Assembly: GCA_000231825.2 (NCBI GenBank)
Contig: JH720309.1
Coordinates: 565,350 to 629,349 of the forward strand
Length of the DNA: 64,000 bases
Source: Tetrahymena elliotti 4EA
Lineage: Eukaryota; Ciliophora; Oligohymenophorea; Hymenostomatida; Tetrahymenidae
Direction: 5' to 3'
Positions 58,365 to 64,000 of the stretch are shown in pieces. The translations under genes and the position numbers were made by a program. The notes below the pieces were generated by a model, which made no database searches, had not been told where the DNA came from, and worked only from the letters and a program-made list of their open reading frames with translations. Each line of letters starts with the position of its first letter. Position 1 is the first letter of the stretch.

Positions 58365-59367
58365 TTCACAGAAGACAAAATATTCTTATTTTTAATTCTC
58401 TTTTGATTTTTTAATCTATATTTTGTTTTTTTAATAATATAGATTGTTTCTAATCACTAATCAAAATATTTCCAATAACACACAAATTAAATTAATCATC
58501 AATTTATAAATTAATTTTTAAGATCCAAAAAAAAAAATGAGTGAAAAAACTATGGCAATTTAAAAAAACTCTAAAATATTGTCTACATAAAAGTATTTAA
58601 TTTTTCTTACTTTCTATTTTTAAATTTCTGCAAAAGTTTCTTTATTTTTCCAAATTTCTAACATACATTTTTTTCTTATTTTTTAAATATTATAATAAAC
58701 TTTTAATTCATATTTTTGTACTGAATAATATCCTTTTCCGTATCACCCCTTAACTTTTTATTTTCCAAGTAAAAACCAGCAATTAATGATAAATATTTAG
58801 GAGGGAGCTGTTTATTTGAATATAAAATATAGCATGTTTTGATTATTTAAAATGTACAATTTCAACAAATAGAATTGAAAATTAATTGATTAGAAGTATT
58901 TTTTAGTAGAAATATTAGATATGATAGGATTTAATTTAGTCAGTGATAAATACTGTCATAAACAACCAAATAAATAATTCAAATTTTAATAATATCTTGT
59001 AAATTTAATTAATTTTAAATTATCATCTTTTATGGCTTTTTTTAAAAATGAATAAAGAGGGAGATTTTTAATTATTAATAAATAAATAAATGACTAAGAT
59101 ATCTTGAATGCCTTTTTGATTTGTTTATTTGCAATTTTAAATAATTCAAAAAGTAAATTAAAGTTTTCAAATATTATTTTTGATTGAATTCGTATTATAA
59201 TTAATTATCAATCATTCTTTAAATTTTGATAATAAATATTTGTAAACTAAAATATCAAAGAAAGTTCAGTAATTTTAGGTATAAACAGACATTTTAGGAG
59301 CAGGGCATAATTGCTAATTTATTTTAAATCTAACATAGACAAACCAAGGAAATATTGATTTTAAGGA
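58365..59367. other. Divergent promoter-side spacer
   Basis: Between the kinase gene (-) and the 59.4 kb gene (+). AT-rich; no motif that I can support. Confidence 0.5.
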
Positions 59368-62300
59368 ATGGAAATGCAAAAGAAAATTTCAGAAATTCTT
59401 TCTTATCATTTGAGACATTACACAAATGATGAATAATAGGATATCGTATAGCGCTTAGCCTTAATTGGTTTGAGAACTTTATAGGCAGAGCAAAAAGAAG
59501 CAGTTCAAGTAGATCAAATAAATAGAATTTCAAGTAATCATCCAATTATTTTTACAGATGAATTTTTTAATATGCGGAATTTTAGGTTGAAATAAATATT
59601 TCATCATATTTTTATTTAAAAAAAGATTAAATTTTTGAAAAAATGGATGAAACAGGACATCTTAGGAAAGAACTATCAAATATAAAGGAGTAACTAAACA
59701 AATTATCAAATAAATTTGAAACTCTAAGCTCAGAGAAGAAATAAAATACAGAGCCCAGCTTTATTTGTAATAATATTTCAAGTATTTCTTCAAGCTCTAT
59801 CCTTAAGCCAACTAATTCTATTCCTCCTTAACCTCCATCATAAAGATCAAGTGGTTTGCCTTTGAAGGATAATAGATCCAATTAATTTATGTCTTAACAG
59901 AGACTGTAATCATTACCAAATCAATCTAACAATAATAGTAATATCATCAAGACACTAAATACTCCTCAATAAAATTCAAAACAATAAATAAACTTTTAAA
60001 CAAGCCCTAGTTCTTCTTAGCACAAATTGTTCGAAACTGACTAAAATTCTTTGGCTGCAGCAAAAAGTAAAGATTCATTAAGCTTATTTTAAAAATATTT
60101 ATTTGTTTGTGTTTTAGATATGACTAAAAAACCATCATCAGCATGGAGAAATGGAGAAAGGTCCAACTCATTAAATCAATAATCTTCATAAAATAATGGT
60201 AAAATTAAACAAATAACAACTAAAAATGAATCTTTTTTGTTAGAATAAGTTAGAAGCAATAGCGAAGAAGGAAGTTCTTTGGTTCTATAGAATTTTAATG
60301 ATTCAGAATAATAAGACATCCAAAAAAGAAAATTCATAAAAAATCATGAAAATTTAGCTCCTAAAATAACTGAAACAGTGCCTTCAACAATAAGATATGA
60401 TTCAGTCAAAACAACTACAAGACATCATTTAGATGATAAACATATGTAAGTTTTGTTAAAATTTTTGTTATTTAATTCAATTTTAAATTATAATTCAAGT
60501 AAGGATGCCTTATTTTGTATGAAAGAAGAACATAAGAGCTAAAATACTGCTGAAAGTTTAAATTAAAATTCTAAATAAAGAAAAAAATGGGAACCAAGTT
60601 AATAAGAAACTCAAAAATCTGAACCATCGTCAGAAGTTTATAAAAACGATATTCATGAATATGTTTCACTTTCTTCACATTAATAATTTTTACCAACTTA
60701 AATTTAGCAAGGATAATAATCAGTTTAGAATTATAATAGCATTGGAGGTAATATTAATATTGCTTAATATTCAAACTCTTAGCAAAAACAAAATAATGCC
60801 AATTTTACATCTCCTAAATTCAAAGATGGAAGAGAGAATTCTATAAACACATAATACAACACAACAGAATAAAAAAAGAGCACGAATAATTAGCAAACAA
60901 TACTAATTATGAATTAACCTTAGACATAAAATTAATTGTCAGCTTAGCCTTAATAGCAGTAATAGGTTTAAAAATAAAAAGGAAATAACAATTAAGGAAA
61001 CCAAAAAGAATAAGTAATTTAGTAGTAGCAACAATAATAACAAACAAAGTATGCAACAACTAAATCTCTTTAAAAAAAAGTGGAGATAAATAAATAGAAA
61101 AAAATGGAAGAATCTAAAAAGCAAACATAAAAGAAATAGCAATAGCCTACATATTTGAAGAATGTAACTTCTAGGATAAAAGATGATATAAGACTTTAAA
61201 AAGAATCATTGAAAGGAGGATTTAATCATGATGTTTAATTTGTGATAAAAGAAAAAGGAGTAATAAATACTCAAGGAAATAAAACATAAACAAGGGTAGT
61301 AAATGGTTCTGAATTGGAAGAGGATGAAATGAGATAATATTATAACAATTAGAGAGTAGAAGATGGAAATGATTTATAATATAATTAAGAAGGTTAATTA
61401 TATAATGAATATGCTTATTAATAGTAATACAATAAGTAATACTAACAAAAGAATGTCAATAATGATCTTTATTGCAATTTAGAAGATGAACAAAATAATA
61501 ATGAAGAAAATAATGCAAATGAAAATGAAGATGATGATCCTTCTTACTAAATGAACAGTTACAATTTAAGAAGAAATCAGCATAAACTGTTGAAATAAAA
61601 CACTGGTAATTAGTATTCAAATATAGAGTTTTAAGGTAAAGAAATATCAGGTGAAATACCTCCTGTACCAATTATTGATGAATCTTACAGTGAATTTAAA
61701 AATATTTGTTCATAATCTTAAAATCAATAGAAATATTACTAATTTTAGAATGACATGATTGAAGATTAATATTCTAATTTTGATTAGAAATCTTCATACA
61801 CTCCTACTAATTATTAAGAAGGAATAAGAAGTAACCATTTTAATGACAACAAATAAAACTTTAATGATGAAAATTTTAATTATTTGAATGTCCCAAGTAC
61901 AAATAATCCTAATGATAAATCAACAAACTCAAATTATGGTGAATAAAATTCATTCAATTACAGATACAATGAACAAAGTAGCATTTATTCAAATAATGCT
62001 AAAGGAAATTATGAATAATATAGCAACAATATAAATAACACAACATCTAATTCATAGAATTTATCTGCAATTGCTAATAATATGCTTCATAGTCCAATCA
62101 TAAATCACTTCTCAAATTTAAAATAAAATAAAAAAGAATCCAGTGTTTCAGATCATGAAACTTTACAGCCCCCAAGTAAAAAATATTCTTAAAGCAAGCC
62201 AATGTTTTCAGATCAATCAACCTACCCATTTTCTAACAACGGTTAATAAAACTAAATGAATCAAAATGGCTTTGATTAGCTTAATGATTCATATTAAAAT

Positions 62301-62918
62301 TCTTCTTATCTCTAATAATCTGCAAATGATATTAGCTACAAAAAAACCTTAATAAATCCTCCCCCATATCAGAAGAATGTACCTGATAACCTGGATTAAA
62401 GCTCACTGGCTCATGATAATTGTAATTTATTTTTTTTATTAATAAGTTAAAATTTATAAATTATAATTTAATATAACTTAGATGACTAACAAAATAGAAG
62501 TGTAAATAGTTCTTTATCCTCTTTTAAGCTTGATAATAACATGAAAGAGGTGCTATAAAAAGATAGACTATTTTTCTAAAAAATGTTTGAAGGAGAGGAT
62601 TAATTTTCTTAATAAAAATTTGACAACACTTTCACTTCTTACCATTAATCTAATAATAACTATGGAAATATATTAAATAATAAATCTCAAACTAAAATGT
62701 AAATGGGAGATTATATTTATAACAATAGCAATAATAAAATGAAAGATGATTCCGTTTTAGAACATAACCAAAGAAACCCAACTCATTTCTCATAATTACA
62801 ATAAAAAATGGACTACAATCAATCCACTAATGACTATCAATTTGGTGATGATGACATTAATAATGGAAGTACCATGATGGACAAAAGACTTTGCAATTTC
62901 TTTGCAGAGTAATCATGA
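59368..62918 (+). CDS. Large Asn/Gln-rich protein, 1,099 aa, unknown
   Basis: Exons 59368-59533, 59626-60198, 60244-60445, 60500-62421 and 62482-62918 sum to 1,100 codons in phase. The N-terminal about 110 residues look ordered: MEMQKKISEILSYHLRHY, QQDIVQRLALIGLRTLQAE, then a short coiled coil (DETGHLRKELSNIKEQLNKL). The rest is Ser/Asn/Gln/Tyr-rich low complexity with acidic patches (EDEQNNNEENNANENEDDDP), tracts of Gln encoded by TAA/TAG, and islands such as SGEIPPVPIIDESYSEFKNI and SAIANNMLHSPIINHFS. The last residues are MMDKRLCNFFAE. No signal peptide or membrane segment. The composition is prion-like and suggests a condensate-forming or scaffold protein, an inference only. The first intron was placed to keep phase with the coiled-coil frame; other choices introduce TGA. 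Confidence 0.65.
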
Positions 62919-63922
62919 TCTTTCACATTTATTTATAATAACTAAAATATATTAAAAAACTTTGAAATCAATAAAAATTTCAAAAGATTTTAAAATAATT
63001 ATCTTAGAAAATATTAATTTATTGATTTAAAAAAAATATAACTACTAACTTAAGAAATTTATAACTTTAGTGATTTAAATTATAATTTATAAATTTCAAT
63101 TAAAATAATAATTCTTTAAAAATGTTATCTTTATGTAATAATTATCAAGTTTATATATTTTTCTTTCTAAAAATAAATCAATGAGGTTTTTGGTTTTTTA
63201 AAAAACATTAGTATTTTACTTTCGAAACATTAATGTTGATTGAAAACATTTTTCAAAAATAATTGATGAAATTAATTTTTTCATTAGATTTATTTTTTGA
63301 GTTAATTTTAACATTTGTTTGAATAATATTTGAGTTTTTTATTCATATTTTAACTGAACAAATGATTTAAATAAATTATAATAGAAAATAAATAATTTTC
63401 AAATTTTTCAAAAATTTCTTTCTTTCATCATTCTTTTAACGAAGAAAAAAAAATAATTTTTCATTTAAAAAAATAGAATTTATTTGGTTTTATGTGGGTT
63501 TATTTAACAGCTTTATAATATTGTTTAAAGATTTGTTTGAATTATCAAAATAGAATATTTTGAATATCAATAAATATAATTTAAATGAATATGAATTATG
63601 AATGATCAAGTAAGATGAGATAATTTGTTATATCAATATCTCATAATTGAATGAATAAATATACCAAACTGAAAAATCTTTTGTTTGCAAGAATAATAAC
63701 TTTTCAAAATTGAATTTAGTGATAAAAAGAAAATTATTTAAAATTAAATATAGTGATTGATAATAAATTAGCTTATAAATTAATTAATCAATCAATTTCA
63801 TACATTTTTAGTAAAATCATTAAATTCAAAAAACTAATAAAAGAAGATTAAACTGAATCTTATAGTTTGTAACAACTAAAATTTAGCTAGCATAATACTT
63901 ACTAGAGTCACTTCATTAGCAA
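62919..63922. other. AT-rich spacer
   Basis: 3' flank of the 1,099-aa gene and 5' flank of the last gene. No feature was recognised. Confidence 0.5.
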
Positions 63923-64000
63923 ATGGATAAAATCGTAGAGGAAAATCAATTCCTCAATAATTTTCTTAAGCAATTTAAAGGAAAGAATTAAAAAGAAATA
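63923..64000 (+). CDS. Start of a gene cut by the window end
   Basis: ATG 63923 opens a frame that runs to the edge (26 codons: MDKIVEENQFLNNFLKQFKG and six more) with balanced codons and TAA read as Gln. The segment is amphipathic and helical. Too short to assign. Confidence 0.45.

Noticed and set aside
60939..61671. Minus-strand frames rich in Leu, Phe, Ser and His
   Set aside because: They are antisense shadows of Gln/Asn tracts in the 1,099-aa plus-strand gene.

Overview
The window is nuclear DNA of a ciliate that reads TAA and TAG as glutamine and uses TGA as its only stop. Nearly every convincing reading frame contains many in-frame TAA/TAG codons and ends at TGA. Introns are short, very AT-rich and GT-AG, and gene ends are separated by 80-90% AT spacers. 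This points to a Tetrahymena-like oligohymenophorean; I cannot fix the species. Standard-code ORF calls miss most genes here, so gene models were built by hand. Unless stated otherwise, exon lengths sum to a multiple of three and splice phases agree.

Layout. 0-2 kb: tail of a Cys-rich GPI-type surface protein, a decayed Tc1/mariner-like transposase and a fragment of an unknown gene. 2.4-16 kb: a 13-exon coiled-coil protein (+), prohibitin (-), a NudE/NDEL1-like dynein regulator (+), a decayed array of one-exon-per-repeat leucine-rich repeats (-) and an SDHAF3/ACN9 assembly factor (+). 17-23 kb: a frameshifted TPR gene (+) and TCTP (+). 23-38.6 kb: seven consecutive minus-strand genes, several strongly Asn/Gln-rich, ending with an LRR plus coiled-coil protein. 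39.0-40.8 kb: seven identical tRNA-Val(AAC) genes in one orientation. 41.5-44.5 kb: a many-exon divergent LRR protein (+). 45.6-49.4 kb: two minus-strand Rab GTPases with matching exon lengths, and a solitary LRR exon relic between them. 50-58.4 kb: a long Asn/Gln-rich protein with FG-like motifs, a rhomboid protease and a single-exon protein kinase fused to MORN repeats with a C-terminal CaaX-like box, all on the minus strand. 59.4-62.9 kb: a 1,099-residue low-complexity protein (+). 63.9 kb: start of another gene running off the end.

There are no operons. Functions are typical eukaryotic housekeeping (mitochondrial prohibitin and SDH assembly, dynein regulation, Rab trafficking, intramembrane proteolysis) mixed with lineage-expanded repeat proteins (LRR, TPR, MORN). 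Most interesting for follow-up are the modular 90-nt LRR exons and their dispersed copy, the tRNA-Val array, the paired Rab genes, the kinase-MORN-CaaX fusion, and the genes broken by an in-frame TGA or by frameshifts.
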